Positions 1-8,004 of a DNA stretch of 64,000 bases are shown here, piece after piece. Below the pieces are notes generated by a model, which ran no database searches, was not told where the DNA came from, and saw nothing but the letters and a program-made list of their open reading frames with translations. A program made the position numbers and the translations under genes. Position 1 is the first letter of the stretch. The number at the start of each line of letters is the position of its first letter. Source of the DNA: Allomeiothermus silvanus DSM 9946 (lineage in GTDB: Bacteria > Deinococcota > Deinococci > Deinococcales > Thermaceae); contig NC_014213.1 of NCBI RefSeq assembly GCF_000092125.1, forward strand, positions 283,855-347,854, in the 5' to 3' direction.

Positions 1-663
1 CCCCTCAGCCACCACCGGATATCCGGCCTCTCGCCAGTCCGGCAGGCCCAGCTCCAGGCGTCGGGCCTGGAAGCCTCTGGCCCGCAGCAACTCTACAGCC
101 TCATCGGCGAAGGTGCAGTACGGCCCGCGGCAGTACGCGATGACCTCCACTCCCCGGGGCAGGGAAGGCAGCAGCGCCTCGAGTTCCTCGATGGGTGCAG
201 GGATCGCCCCGGGAATGTGCCCAGCTGCGAACTCCTGGCGCGGGCGCACGTCGAGCAGCACGGCGTCGCCCCGCTCGAGCTTGGAGGAGAGCGCCTCGAG
301 GCTTACCACGTCGCCCTCGCGCTCCAGGGTGCGCGCGACCAGGCGCTCGACCTCGGCCAGGTGCCGCCGGGCCAGGTCGCGCAGGGCCCGCCAGAGGGGA
401 AACGTGCTCTCGCTCAGGCGGTAGTAGACGAACACGCCCTGGCGGCGCTGCTCGACCAGCCCAGCCGAATAGAGGACTTGCAGGTGCTGGCTGGCATTGG
501 CCACGGAGAGGTCAGCCTCCCTGGCCAGGCTCTCCACGCTGCGCTCTCCCTGGGCGAGGAGTTCGATAAGCTCGAGGCGGTGATTGTTGGCCAGGGCCTT
601 GCCGATACGGGCGAACTGCGCGAAGAGCTGGTCCTTGTAGCGGCGCTTTTGGGCAAGATCCAT
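1..663 (-). CDS. ArsR-type HTH regulator fused to a rhodanese domain (partial, runs off left edge)
   Basis: Translation from the ATG at 663 begins MDLAQKRRYKDQLF and is open for 221 codons to the window edge, so the stop lies outside. Residues about 15-95 form a winged helix typical of ArsR regulators (NHRLELIELLAQGERSVESL, then a recognition helix around ANASQHLQVL). The C-terminal half is a rhodanese domain: LLDVRPRQEFAAGHIPGAI, then the active-site loop YCRGPYC with the catalytic Cys, ending near GYPVVAEG. ArsR-rhodanese fusions are an established family thought to sense reactive sulfur or oxidants; the inducer here is unknown. No N-terminal metal-binding Cys motif is obvious. Only the last few codons should be missing. 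Confidence 0.85.
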   Translation of the reverse strand, partial: MDLAQKRRYKDQLFAQFARIGKALANNHRLELIELLAQGERSVESLAREADLSVANASQHLQVLYSAGLVEQRRQGVFVYYRLSESTFPLWRALRDLARRHLAEVERLVARTLEREGDVVSLEALSSKLERGDAVLLDVRPRQEFAAGHIPGAIPAPIEELEALLPSLPRGVEVIAYCRGPYCTFADEAVELLRARGFQARRLELGLPDWREAGYPVVAEG

Positions 664-790
664 GATAAAGAACTCTATTGACTACTTGATAATGCGTCAA
701 GACACCGGTGGCAGCGAGCCCATCGAGATCGAACGGGACCAGCGTCACGGCCGAGAGCCCACCGACATGGACCCTGCCTACTGAGCACGG

Positions 791-912
791 CTCGAGTACG
801 GCCTCAGCGGCCTCAACGGCGCGGTGCCCTCCGCCCCTTCGGCGGGGTCAAGCACAGCGGTTTGGGCCGCGAAGGCGGGCACTGGGGGCTCGAGGAGTAG
901 AAGTATATTTCA
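791..912 (+). pseudogene. Remnant of the C-terminus of an aldehyde dehydrogenase
   Basis: One frame (791-835) reads LEYGLSGLNGAVPSA and a second frame from 835 reads PFGGVKHSGLGREGGHWGLEEY, then TAG at 898-900, then KYIS. The PFGGVK-SG-GREGG block is the conserved C-terminal signature of succinate-semialdehyde-type dehydrogenases. The two parts are in different frames, a stop interrupts the tail, and no catalytic region lies upstream, so this is a relic. No gene is seen between 664 and 790. Confidence 0.7.
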
Positions 913-1289
913 GCGGGGCTTTAGGGGTCGCCGGTATTGTGTAGTTGGGCTATAGGGCCAGCGCCCCCAAGTACCCAAGTTAGCACCCAGGACCCCTGAC
1001 GGAACGCAGGGAAGTGCCTCGGGTGTTGTTTGCGTCCGAGCAAAACTGGGTTGGATGGCTGGAGCATACGAGGCCCATCATGAGCACCAGGTCGTCCTGG
1101 ACGAGGTGTAGCGGATATCTGGTCTCTTTCCCGTCCTCCCCAGCCCGATCGACCACACCCGGGGGACAGCACAGAGGGTGGGGTGCGCTCTGGCTCGGTA
1201 CATATGGGGTATACAGGAGCAATCCCCGGCTAGACCGGTGAGGTTGGCCGGGGTAATTAATTTCTCGATGCTCCAGCCGATAGCACCCG
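913..1289. other. Gene-free stretch
   Basis: Open frames here are short, overlap on both strands and show no recognisable domain. It lies downstream of the leftward operon ending at 1290. No clear terminator hairpin was found, so I assign no function. Confidence 0.4.
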
Positions 1290-1583
1290 CTAAACCTGAA
1301 GGAATACCTCGAACTGTTCCAGGCTGGGCGGTGCGGTGAAGAGCTGGGCAAAATGTGCGATGACTTCCTGATACTTGCCGCTGCTGTTCCAGTAGGCGGC
1401 ATCGGCCTCGGTTTCCCAAAACGTGACGGCCACGCCCTTACCCGTCTGGCGGTCGCCGGTCATATAGCCCGATTTAAAACCTTGGGCACCTTTGAGGGTA
1501 GGAATGACCTTTTCCCGCCAAATCTGGATGGCTTCATCTATTTTGCCGACTTGAATGTGCGAGGTGACAATTCTGGCGTGCAT
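1290..1583 (-). CDS. ABM-superfamily (antibiotic biosynthesis monooxygenase-like) small protein
   Basis: A 97-residue protein starting MHARIVTSHIQVGKIDEA. The ATG at 1583 is preceded by an AGGAGG about five bases upstream, so I prefer it to a longer in-frame start further up. The pattern fits a single ferredoxin-like alpha-beta fold: IDEAIQIWREKVIPTLKGAQGFKSGYM, then VAVTFWETEADAAYW and a C-terminal strand LEQFEVFLQV. Proteins of this fold act as dimers and include cofactor-free monooxygenases, haem oxygenases and chlorite-dismutase relatives; the chemistry here cannot be read from sequence. It is the last gene of the seven-gene operon beginning at 4585, after a 111-base gap. Confidence 0.8.
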   Translation of the reverse strand: MHARIVTSHIQVGKIDEAIQIWREKVIPTLKGAQGFKSGYMTGDRQTGKGVAVTFWETEADAAYWNSSGKYQEVIAHFAQLFTAPPSLEQFEVFLQV

Positions 1584-1694
1584 AAAACCTCCTATGAGTG
1601 TGGGTGTCGCTGGCACTCCCCGAGTAGTCTTCTTGGAGTTTGAGGCTATGGGGACGGCGCGTGCCCTGAACATTCCTTCTAAGCCCAGCAGGGC

Positions 1695-2207
1695 TCAGTA
1701 CGCTGGGTCGGGGTCGTCCAGGTTGGGGAAGCCGAAGCCTTTGGGGGTCTCGGCCATCACCTCGAGCACGACCCCGTTGGGATCGGCGAAGAAAAAGGCC
1801 CGCACCACGCCCTGGAGGGTCTGAATCTCGCTTAGATGGCTGGCTTGGCCTTGCAAGCGGGTGTGCCAAGCCTCCAAAGCCGCCTCGCTCTCGACGAAAA
1901 AGGCAATGTGGTCGAGGGTGCGCCCGGTCTTAGGCTGGATCGGCGGCTGGTAGGCGGGAAGCTCCGCCTCGGGGGTTTCGAAGAAGGCCAAGACGGTGTT
2001 GGGCGCGACGGTGATGAAGTAGTGCCTGCGCCCATCGTCTGCGGGTAGACGATGGGCCATGGCCACCTGTGCCCCCAGCACATCACGGTAAAAGGCCACG
2101 GTCTTTTTCATGTCGCTGGTGACCAGGGCCACGTGGTGGATGGCGGCGAAGGGGGCCTTCAGGCCCCAGCGGTCGGGGAGTGCGAGAGCGGGTTGAATGC
2201 TGGACAT
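1695..2207 (-). CDS. VOC-superfamily (glyoxalase/dioxygenase fold) protein
   Basis: A 170-residue protein with two VOC modules. IHHVALVTSDMKKTVAFYRDVLG (about 24-46) and LDHIAFFVESEAALEAWHTRL (about 98-118) are the paired beta-alpha openings. FFFADPNGVVLEVMAE near the end supplies the usual D-P-x-G and metal-ligand Glu. VOC proteins include metal-dependent dioxygenases, isomerases and resistance proteins, so the substrate is unknown. It lies 12 bases downstream of the cytochrome gene. The ending GFPNLDDPDPAY is a tail beyond the normal domain. Confidence 0.85.
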   Translation of the reverse strand: MSSIQPALALPDRWGLKAPFAAIHHVALVTSDMKKTVAFYRDVLGAQVAMAHRLPADDGRRHYFITVAPNTVLAFFETPEAELPAYQPPIQPKTGRTLDHIAFFVESEAALEAWHTRLQGQASHLSEIQTLQGVVRAFFFADPNGVVLEVMAETPKGFGFPNLDDPDPAY

Positions 2208-2219
2208 GGAGCGTTCCTT

Positions 2220-2615
2220 TCAGGGCTGAAATAGTACGAGCTGTTCCAGGCTCTGGGGCGTGAGGTCTTGTTCGCCGCTGGGGTATCCGTTGCTGTGCAA
2301 GATGAAGGCGATCAGCTCGAGGATCTGGGTTTGGCTCAGATGACCGGCCCGACCCAGGGGCATATTTTGGGAAATGAAGAGCTGAAGCTCTTTTCCCTTA
2401 CGTCCGCGCCAACGGTCGGTGAAGCGCGCTCCGGAAAGCGGCGGGCCGTAGCGCCCCTCGAGCTGTGCGCCGTGGCAGGCCGCGCATTGCTGCAACACCA
2501 GGGTTTGACCGCTCTTGACCTGGGTTGTGCTGAACCAGGGCGCAGCTCCTTTTTGAGCCATAAGGACGCTCGAGCCCATCAGCGCCACCGAAGCCCAGAA
2601 CAAAGTCGCTCGCAT
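2220..2615 (-). CDS. Secreted single-haem c-type cytochrome
   Basis: 131 residues with an N-terminal signal or anchor (MRATLFWASVALMGSSVLMAQ) and one CAACH haem c motif near residue 45. NMPLGRAGHL supplies the likely distal Met ligand near residue 85. The spacing and size match class I cytochromes c exported to the cell envelope. It starts 7 bases after the stop of the TTHB210-like gene, implying co-translation, and is the only clear electron carrier in the operon. Its partner is probably the product of a neighbouring redox gene, but this is inference. Confidence 0.88.
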   Translation of the reverse strand: MRATLFWASVALMGSSVLMAQKGAAPWFSTTQVKSGQTLVLQQCAACHGAQLEGRYGPPLSGARFTDRWRGRKGKELQLFISQNMPLGRAGHLSQTQILELIAFILHSNGYPSGEQDLTPQSLEQLVLFQP

Positions 2616-2622
2616 GGGCTCC

Positions 2623-3450
2623 CTACTGACCCGCTACGAAACCGCTGTAGACCAGGTTGTAGGCATTAGCCTGGGGGTCGAAGCTCAGGCTGAAGCGGGT
2701 AGGGTAGAGGGTGGTGCGCCCAACCGTCACGGGGCGGCTCACGGCTTCGCTAAACCCCTGCTTCTTGAGCAAGAAGGCTTTGGTGATCATGGGCTCAGTG
2801 AAGATGTACTGGTTGTTGTAAAAGCCCGAGATCAGGGTGTAGTCGAAGAGGCCGGGCTTGAGCTGGCCGGGGGCGGCGAACTCCGAGAGGGGCAGCCCGT
2901 GGAAGCCCATCAACGGCACGCAGAACTCGGCGGCGTTGGCGCCGGGGGGCACCGCGGGGGCGTAGCCCTTGGGGGTCAGCTCCAGAGCGGGCGGGGTCAG
3001 GTTCTTGCAGTCAATTTTGTCCACAGCAGCGCTGGGCACTCCGAAGAAGTGAATGTCGAAGTGGGGGGTGAGGTAGCGATCTGGAGGATGTCCGAACTTC
3101 TCCCAGTAAAGATCTACGTGGTCGAGGAACGTGCTCTGTTTGACCGCCTCCGGCAGTTCCAGCCGCAGGGTCGGCCCCTGCATCATGATGGCCATCATGG
3201 CGTCGGTTTGGGTGGGGGGTGCTTCGCCCGCGCTGGGTTCGGGGGCGTTCTGAATGGCCTGCAAAGGAATGCTGAGGCCCACCTCTTGAACCACTTTTTG
3301 TGCGTTTAGTTTGGCCCAGCTCGTTACCTTGGCGCCAAACAAAACCCCGGATGCCCCCATTACGGTCTGGCTTTGGGTCTGGGCCAATACCCAGACGCTC
3401 GCCAAGCCCAGTCCAGCTAGGATGGTGCCAATCCAAAACGACTTCTGCAT
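2623..3450 (-). CDS. Exported protein resembling the TTHB210 (DUF5602-like) family
   Basis: 275 residues with a signal peptide (MQKSFWIGTILAGLGLASVWVLA). The mature part contains HVDLYWEKFGHPP and PHFDIHFFGVP, a pattern I associate with the TTHB210-like exported domain of Thermus; His-rich strands suggest metal binding. Two Cys (in DCKNL and EFCVPL) could form a disulfide outside the cell. No enzymatic signature is evident. It is encoded 66 bases downstream of the SRPBCC gene and directly upstream of the cytochrome gene. The family assignment is from memory, not a search. Confidence 0.65.
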   Translation of the reverse strand: MQKSFWIGTILAGLGLASVWVLAQTQSQTVMGASGVLFGAKVTSWAKLNAQKVVQEVGLSIPLQAIQNAPEPSAGEAPPTQTDAMMAIMMQGPTLRLELPEAVKQSTFLDHVDLYWEKFGHPPDRYLTPHFDIHFFGVPSAAVDKIDCKNLTPPALELTPKGYAPAVPPGANAAEFCVPLMGFHGLPLSEFAAPGQLKPGLFDYTLISGFYNNQYIFTEPMITKAFLLKKQGFSEAVSRPVTVGRTTLYPTRFSLSFDPQANAYNLVYSGFVAGQ

Positions 3451-3516
3451 ACCAACCTCCTTCTAACTCGCAACTACCGAATAGCACCGGTTCAGCGACC
3501 CCTCCTGCATTTCGTT

Positions 3517-3945
3517 TCAAGGAAATATGGACGGGTCGTTGGGCGCGCTCCAACTGCCGGCTTCCAAGAGCTGTACCCCCAGATACCGGGCCAGCCCCCG
3601 AGCGCCTGCGGACATGGCCTGAGCGAAGCGTTCCCGGTCATCACAGCCCCAGGCGCTGAGGTGCAGCAAAGTGGTGCCTTCTTCGAAGCGCAGGGTCCAG
3701 CGGGCCAGCACGGTCTCGGTGTGGAACTCGAGGCTCTCCGGCGGCTTCACCCCACACACCCGCAGCTCCACCTTGCCACCCAGGCGGTAAACTGCTTCGC
3801 TGCCGTCTGCTCGGCCGGGCTTCAGCGGCTGAACCGATGCCACGACCGGCCACCAGGCTGGCCACCGTTCAAGGTCGGAGAGGGCGACCCAGACTGCCTC
3901 CAGGGGGGCGGCCAGAGCCCAGGTGCTCTCGAGGGAGTACTCCAT
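3517..3945 (-). CDS. SRPBCC (START/Bet v1-like) domain protein
   Basis: 142 residues from ATG 3945 (MEYSLESTWALAAPLEAVW). This start has a GGAGGGG just upstream and lies after the stop of the GYD gene; an upstream in-frame ATG at 4008 would overlap that gene by 47 bases. The fold signature is the N-terminal AAPLEAVWVALSDLERWPAWWP and the later LEFHTETVLARWTLRFEEG strands of polyketide cyclase/SRPBCC proteins, which bind hydrophobic ligands in a deep pocket. Together with ABM- and cyclase-like neighbours this suggests processing of an aromatic or lipid-like compound, which is inference. Confidence 0.78.
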   Translation of the reverse strand: MEYSLESTWALAAPLEAVWVALSDLERWPAWWPVVASVQPLKPGRADGSEAVYRLGGKVELRVCGVKPPESLEFHTETVLARWTLRFEEGTTLLHLSAWGCDDRERFAQAMSAGARGLARYLGVQLLEAGSWSAPNDPSIFP

Positions 3946-3961
3946 CTCCCCTCCAAGAGGG

Positions 3962-4282
3962 TTACTGCCCGGGTGCCCGGTAGCTGGGGCTGAGTTTGGC
4001 AGCTGCATCCATGTCTTCGGGGGTCAACAACACGGTGGTCTTGATGCTCACCCGCCCGCTGGCGTTGAGGGTCATGGACAGTGCGGCGGCGGTGGGGTGG
4101 TCGGGCACTTCAGCAATGACATAGCAGTCAGCGTCACCAAAGGCGTAATACATGGCCTCGATACGCCCACCCACGGATTTGACCGCAGCCTCGGCCGCGG
4201 CCTTGCGGCTCGTCCCGCCCTCCTTGAGTAAACCGCGAATTCCTTCGCCGACATAGTTCACCTGCAACAGGTACTTGGGCAT
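3962..4282 (-). CDS. GYD-domain protein
   Basis: 106 residues: MPKYLLQVNYVGEGIRGLLKEGGTSRKAA, then GGRIEAMYYAFGDADCYVIAEVPDH. The GD-D-YV/I-AE block is the hallmark of the GYD family, small dimeric alpha-beta-barrel proteins of unknown biochemical role. It is 18 bases downstream of the first gene of the operon. Confidence 0.85.
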   Translation of the reverse strand: MPKYLLQVNYVGEGIRGLLKEGGTSRKAAAEAAVKSVGGRIEAMYYAFGDADCYVIAEVPDHPTAAALSMTLNASGRVSIKTTVLLTPEDMDAAAKLSPSYRAPGQ

Positions 4283-4300
4283 GGTCTTCTCCTTTGACCG

Positions 4301-4585
4301 CTAGTAGGGGGTAACCTCAACGTCCTCGGCGAACCAGAATTCCGGCTTGCTGATTACCCCGGCTTTGTCCATGGCGGTTTTCAGCTCTTCCGAGTTGGCA
4401 AACTCCTGGGCGGAGTGGGCGTTGTTGAAGCGGTGGGTGATCACGACGGTGTGCGGGTGGCCCACCTCACGGTGAACGCTGGCGGCTGTCACACCTTTTT
4501 CCTTGCGCACCGGGCCAAGCGCATCGTAGACGCGCTTCCACTTAGTGTAATCCCCGATATCGTGCCGAACGAACAGGGTGGTCAT
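4301..4585 (-). CDS. Small dimeric alpha-beta-barrel (cyclase-like) protein, first gene of the operon
   Basis: 94 residues (MTTLFVRHDIGDYTKWKRVYD). The pattern V-R-H-x-x-x-DY-x-x-W-x-x-x-Y-D, followed by a strand HTVVITHRF and a helix SAQEFANSEELKTAM, is typical of ABM-fold cyclase-like proteins. AAGGAGAAAGCC precedes the ATG. It is the promoter-proximal gene; the likely promoter with tandem activator repeats lies 70-110 bases upstream. Confidence 0.75.
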   Translation of the reverse strand: MTTLFVRHDIGDYTKWKRVYDALGPVRKEKGVTAASVHREVGHPHTVVITHRFNNAHSAQEFANSEELKTAMDKAGVISKPEFWFAEDVEVTPY

Positions 4586-4657
4586 GGCTTTCTCCTTTTT
4601 AGTTAGAGGGCTGGGGGCCGAACAGCTATGGGTGGGCGGTTCCTCCTTGGTGCCGCC

Positions 4658-4694
4658 AGTATGCCAAAGAGGGCGTCGCGTGAGCGTCGCGTGG
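4658..4694 (-). promoter_or_regulatory. Candidate SARP-dependent promoter: -10 CATACT with two 11-bp direct repeats
   Basis: On the minus strand, two near-identical 11-mers CACGCGACGCT/CACGCGACGCC (complement of 4673-4694) are followed after nine bases by CATACT (4658-4663), and the first operon ATG is about 70 bases on. Tandem heptamers with an 11-bp period placed about 8 bp before the -10 are the known binding arrangement for SARP activators, and a SARP gene lies directly upstream. Confidence 0.55.
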
Positions 4695-4829
4695 AGACTC
4701 GACTACGGTATATTCCTGGGTGTCGAGCGCTACGAGACGATGGATCACCTCGAGGGCGCATAACCGCGCGCCTTCTTCCAGCCCCACAGACCTACAACGT
4801 GGGCGGGTCCAGCAGCGCGCGAGGCTGCC

Positions 4830-7820
4830 TTAGCCGTACAGCAGCGGTTCCACCACCTCTTCCAGCGGGGGCAACGCTGGGGGGGCGAGGTTGGCTTCAT
4901 AGCCCCTCAAAATACGTTGGGCACGGTCTTTGTCGGAGCTAAGGGTGGCGGGATGCCGGCTGGTCAGCCACAGCAGCTGCAAGGCGGGGGAAGGCTGGGC
5001 CTGGGCCAAGAAGTAATCTGCCCAGCCAACCAGGGTTTTCATTATCAGGGGTAGGTGCTGGATGGACCAAGCCCCCTCGAGGGCTTGGCGGAGGTACTCT
5101 TTGGATTGGAGGGGTTGCTGCTGGGCTGCCGCAATCGTGCTCAACGAGAGGTGGATCTCGATCTCCAAGGGAAGGTCTAGCTCATCCTTGGCCAGCTCGA
5201 GGGCCGAAAGGCTATACCTGGCGGCTTCTGAGTAGCGACCTAGTTGCTGGCAGGCACTTCCCAGGCGCATCAAAATCTCGCCCTCCAGCGAGCGGGTGCC
5301 GGTGAGGCGGGCTTGCTCCAGGGCCTCGAGGGCCAACGTCCTGGATTCCTCCGGATGGCCTTGGTCGAGGCTCAGGGCGGACAGGTTGTTGAGGTTGTAC
5401 AAGGCCCCGATGCGGTTGCCCAGCTTCCTGAAGAGGCGGATGGCCTGGCGGTAGTGCGCTTTGGACCGCTCGTAGTGGCCCAGGTTGTCCTCGGTGATCG
5501 CCAGCCAGCCCCAGCAGACCGCTGTCAACCGCTCGCTGCCGATGGATTGGGCTAGGCTCAGGGCCTCCTCTTTATGGGCTAGGGCTCGAGGGTGGTTGCC
5601 GCCAAACGCGGCGGTTTCGCCCAGCGTGCCCAGCCCCCAGATGACCGGCTCAAACTCCTCCAAAGGGCGCAGCAGGGCCAAGGCTTGGAGGGTGAGCGCT
5701 TCGGCGGTGTCGTAGTGCCCCTGCCGCAGGAACATCTTGGCCTGATGCACCAGCAAGGTACCCAGCGCGGCTCGGTGCTCGGGCTGTTCCGGGCTCAGTC
5801 CGGCGATGGCCTCGGCAAACACCTCGATGCCCTCCTGATAGCGCTTTCGCGCGTCGAAAAAACGCATCAGGGCTTCGGCCCCGGCTTTGATCAAGTGGGC
5901 TTTGCTTTCGCCGATCGCCCAGCGCCAAGCCGATCGCAGGTTCTCCAGCTCGGCTTCCATCAGGGCGAAGGTGGCTTTGGGGTTGGCCCCGCGAATCTCC
6001 TCGAGGCAGCGTTGCAACACGCGCAGATAGTAACCTGCGTGTTCGGAACGGGCTTCTTGCTCCAGAAGGGGGTCTTCGGCGAGTTTTTCCCCCATGTATT
6101 GGAATAGCAAGGCGTGGCGGAAGAAGCGCCCCTCGGCGTCAGTGTAGAGCAGGGATTTGTCGGTTAAGCTGGCGAGAACGGGTAATGGGACCCGCGCCGC
6201 CAGCTTGGCGGCTTCGCGGCTAAACCCGCCCTTAAAAACCGAGAGGCGGTTGAGCGCTTGCTGCTCGTCGGAGGTCAGCAGACGCCAGGAATGCTCAAAA
6301 ACCTGGCGGATGCTCTGATGCCTGCGGGCGAGGTCGGGGCTTTGAGCAGCGAGAAAGTCGGTATCCCGTCGGATCTCGACGCTGATGGCCCCCAACGGCA
6401 GCACCCGGGCCCAGGCTGCCGCCAGCTCGATGCCGAGAGGCGAGCCCTCGACCAGGCGGCAAATCTCCAGGATGCTGGAGACATTGCCCTCCTCAAGCCG
6501 GAAGCGGGGCCGCAGGCGCTGCACGCGCAGGGAGAAAAGCTGCACGGCGTCGCTGTGGACGGCCTGGGCAGGGTCGGCGGGGAGAGGGAACCCCGCGATG
6601 GGCAATATCTGCTCGGCTTCCAGACCTAGCCGCTCGCGCGAGGTGACCAGCACCCGTAACCCAGGGCACTGCGCCAGCAGTTCGGCCACCTGAGGAGCGG
6701 CCTCCAACAGGTGCTCGAAGTTGTCCAGCACCAGGAGCACCTCCCCTTCGGCGATGTGCCGGGCGAGTTGCTCGAGGGGGGGCTGGCTCCCCTGAAAACC
6801 AAACCCCAGGGCCTCGGCCAGCGCCGCCGCTAGCGAGTTCGGCGAGGACAGGGCTACCAGTGAGGCAAAATAGACCCCTCCGGCGAATCGCTCCCTTTGC
6901 TGGTAGGCAGTTTGCAGCGCTAGGCGGGTCTTGCCAACCCCGCCGGGGCCGATCAGGGTTAGCAGGCGGTATTCGCCGCGGTGCAGCAGCTGGGCAATCT
7001 CCGCCAGCAGCGCGTTCCGCCCCACGAAGGGCGTGGCGGGGATGGGCAAGGAACGGTTGCGGGCGATGGGAGCTTCGTGCTGGGGAGCGGGCGCGACGGC
7101 CAAGAGGCTGGGGTCTTCCTGACGAATGGCATGGGCGAGCTGTTCAAGGGCTACCGTGGGCCGTAGGTCCAGCTCCTGCGAGAGCCTTTCACAGAACTTC
7201 CCGTAGGCCTTGAGCGCCTGACCCCGCCTTCCCGCCTCCACCGTAGTCCACAGGTACGCCTCTAGAGCCTCTTCGTCGAGTTCGTCGTGTTCCAGCAGCT
7301 TCGCCAGCAACTGGCTGGCCTCCTGGGGGTTTCCCGCGTTCCTGAGCGTCTCGGCGCGTTTGAGTACCGCACTGCGCCAACACCCGCTCAGGTGCTCCCG
7401 CTCGGTCTCGAGCCAGGCCGAGAACTCCGCAGACCCATCCCCCCAGAAGCCCTCCAGGAGTGTACCCCCGTACAGCTCTAACGCCCGTTCCCAGTAGCTT
7501 TCCTGGATGGCTTTCAGGAACGCCTGCACGTCGGTCGGCACTGACCAACGCAGGCGTTCGCCCTCGGCCTCGAGGTGGTTATCGAGCCACTCCAAGCCCC
7601 GCACCCGTCCCAGAAGATGGCGCAAATCCTTGCGGGCGGTGCTCGTATCCGCCTCTGGCCAGAACATATAGGCCAACGCTTCCCGGCGCACCCAGTCGCC
7701 CGTGAAGGCCAGGTAAGCCAAGAGCTGGTAGCGCTTGTCATCGCAGAAGGCCCATGTTCGAGCGCCGATGCGGACATGGGGCATCCCCATCAGCCTGACA
7801 TGGCCTATGGCGGTGTTCAT
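4830..7820 (-). CDS. SARP-type activator: BTAD + NTPase + TPR (AfsR-like)
   Basis: 996 residues. The N-terminus (MNTAIGHVRLMGMPHVRIG) contains the winged-helix of OmpR/SARP type (ARKDLRHLLGRVRGLE). It is followed by a BTAD helical domain (EEALEAYLWTTVEAGRRGQALKAY), an NB-ARC-like NTPase with P-loop GPGGVGKTRLA near residue 290 and Walker B VLLVLDNFEHLL, and a C-terminal series of TPR-like helical repeats. AfsR-type proteins bind tandem direct repeats and activate adjacent operons on an intracellular signal. The gene ends 245 bases before the first gene of the 4585-1290 operon, its probable target. A SARP of this architecture outside Actinobacteria is less usual but known. Confidence 0.9.
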   Translation of the reverse strand: MNTAIGHVRLMGMPHVRIGARTWAFCDDKRYQLLAYLAFTGDWVRREALAYMFWPEADTSTARKDLRHLLGRVRGLEWLDNHLEAEGERLRWSVPTDVQAFLKAIQESYWERALELYGGTLLEGFWGDGSAEFSAWLETEREHLSGCWRSAVLKRAETLRNAGNPQEASQLLAKLLEHDELDEEALEAYLWTTVEAGRRGQALKAYGKFCERLSQELDLRPTVALEQLAHAIRQEDPSLLAVAPAPQHEAPIARNRSLPIPATPFVGRNALLAEIAQLLHRGEYRLLTLIGPGGVGKTRLALQTAYQQRERFAGGVYFASLVALSSPNSLAAALAEALGFGFQGSQPPLEQLARHIAEGEVLLVLDNFEHLLEAAPQVAELLAQCPGLRVLVTSRERLGLEAEQILPIAGFPLPADPAQAVHSDAVQLFSLRVQRLRPRFRLEEGNVSSILEICRLVEGSPLGIELAAAWARVLPLGAISVEIRRDTDFLAAQSPDLARRHQSIRQVFEHSWRLLTSDEQQALNRLSVFKGGFSREAAKLAARVPLPVLASLTDKSLLYTDAEGRFFRHALLFQYMGEKLAEDPLLEQEARSEHAGYYLRVLQRCLEEIRGANPKATFALMEAELENLRSAWRWAIGESKAHLIKAGAEALMRFFDARKRYQEGIEVFAEAIAGLSPEQPEHRAALGTLLVHQAKMFLRQGHYDTAEALTLQALALLRPLEEFEPVIWGLGTLGETAAFGGNHPRALAHKEEALSLAQSIGSERLTAVCWGWLAITEDNLGHYERSKAHYRQAIRLFRKLGNRIGALYNLNNLSALSLDQGHPEESRTLALEALEQARLTGTRSLEGEILMRLGSACQQLGRYSEAARYSLSALELAKDELDLPLEIEIHLSLSTIAAAQQQPLQSKEYLRQALEGAWSIQHLPLIMKTLVGWADYFLAQAQPSPALQLLWLTSRHPATLSSDKDRAQRILRGYEANLAPPALPPLEEVVEPLLYG

Positions 7821-8004
7821 AAGGCGGGCAATGCAGAAAAATGCCGTTCAATCCACAGCCGTGCTGGGCATACTCAGGAGCCAGCGCCTATCAAGACCAC
7901 TACGGGCATGTGTTCCTAGCATATTACCACAAAACCGGGAGCCATCGGCTATGGATGTTGGTCCATCCACCAACGCGGAGGATGTTCGAACCGGAAGACA
8001 GGGT

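Noticed and set aside
708..790. A coding piece reading PIEIERDQRHGREPTD upstream of the dehydrogenase relic
   Set aside because: Too short to assign and not in a consistent frame with the relic.
921..1172. A possible gene in the 921-1289 gap
   Set aside because: Frames on both strands overlap, lack ribosome sites, and show no recognisable motif.
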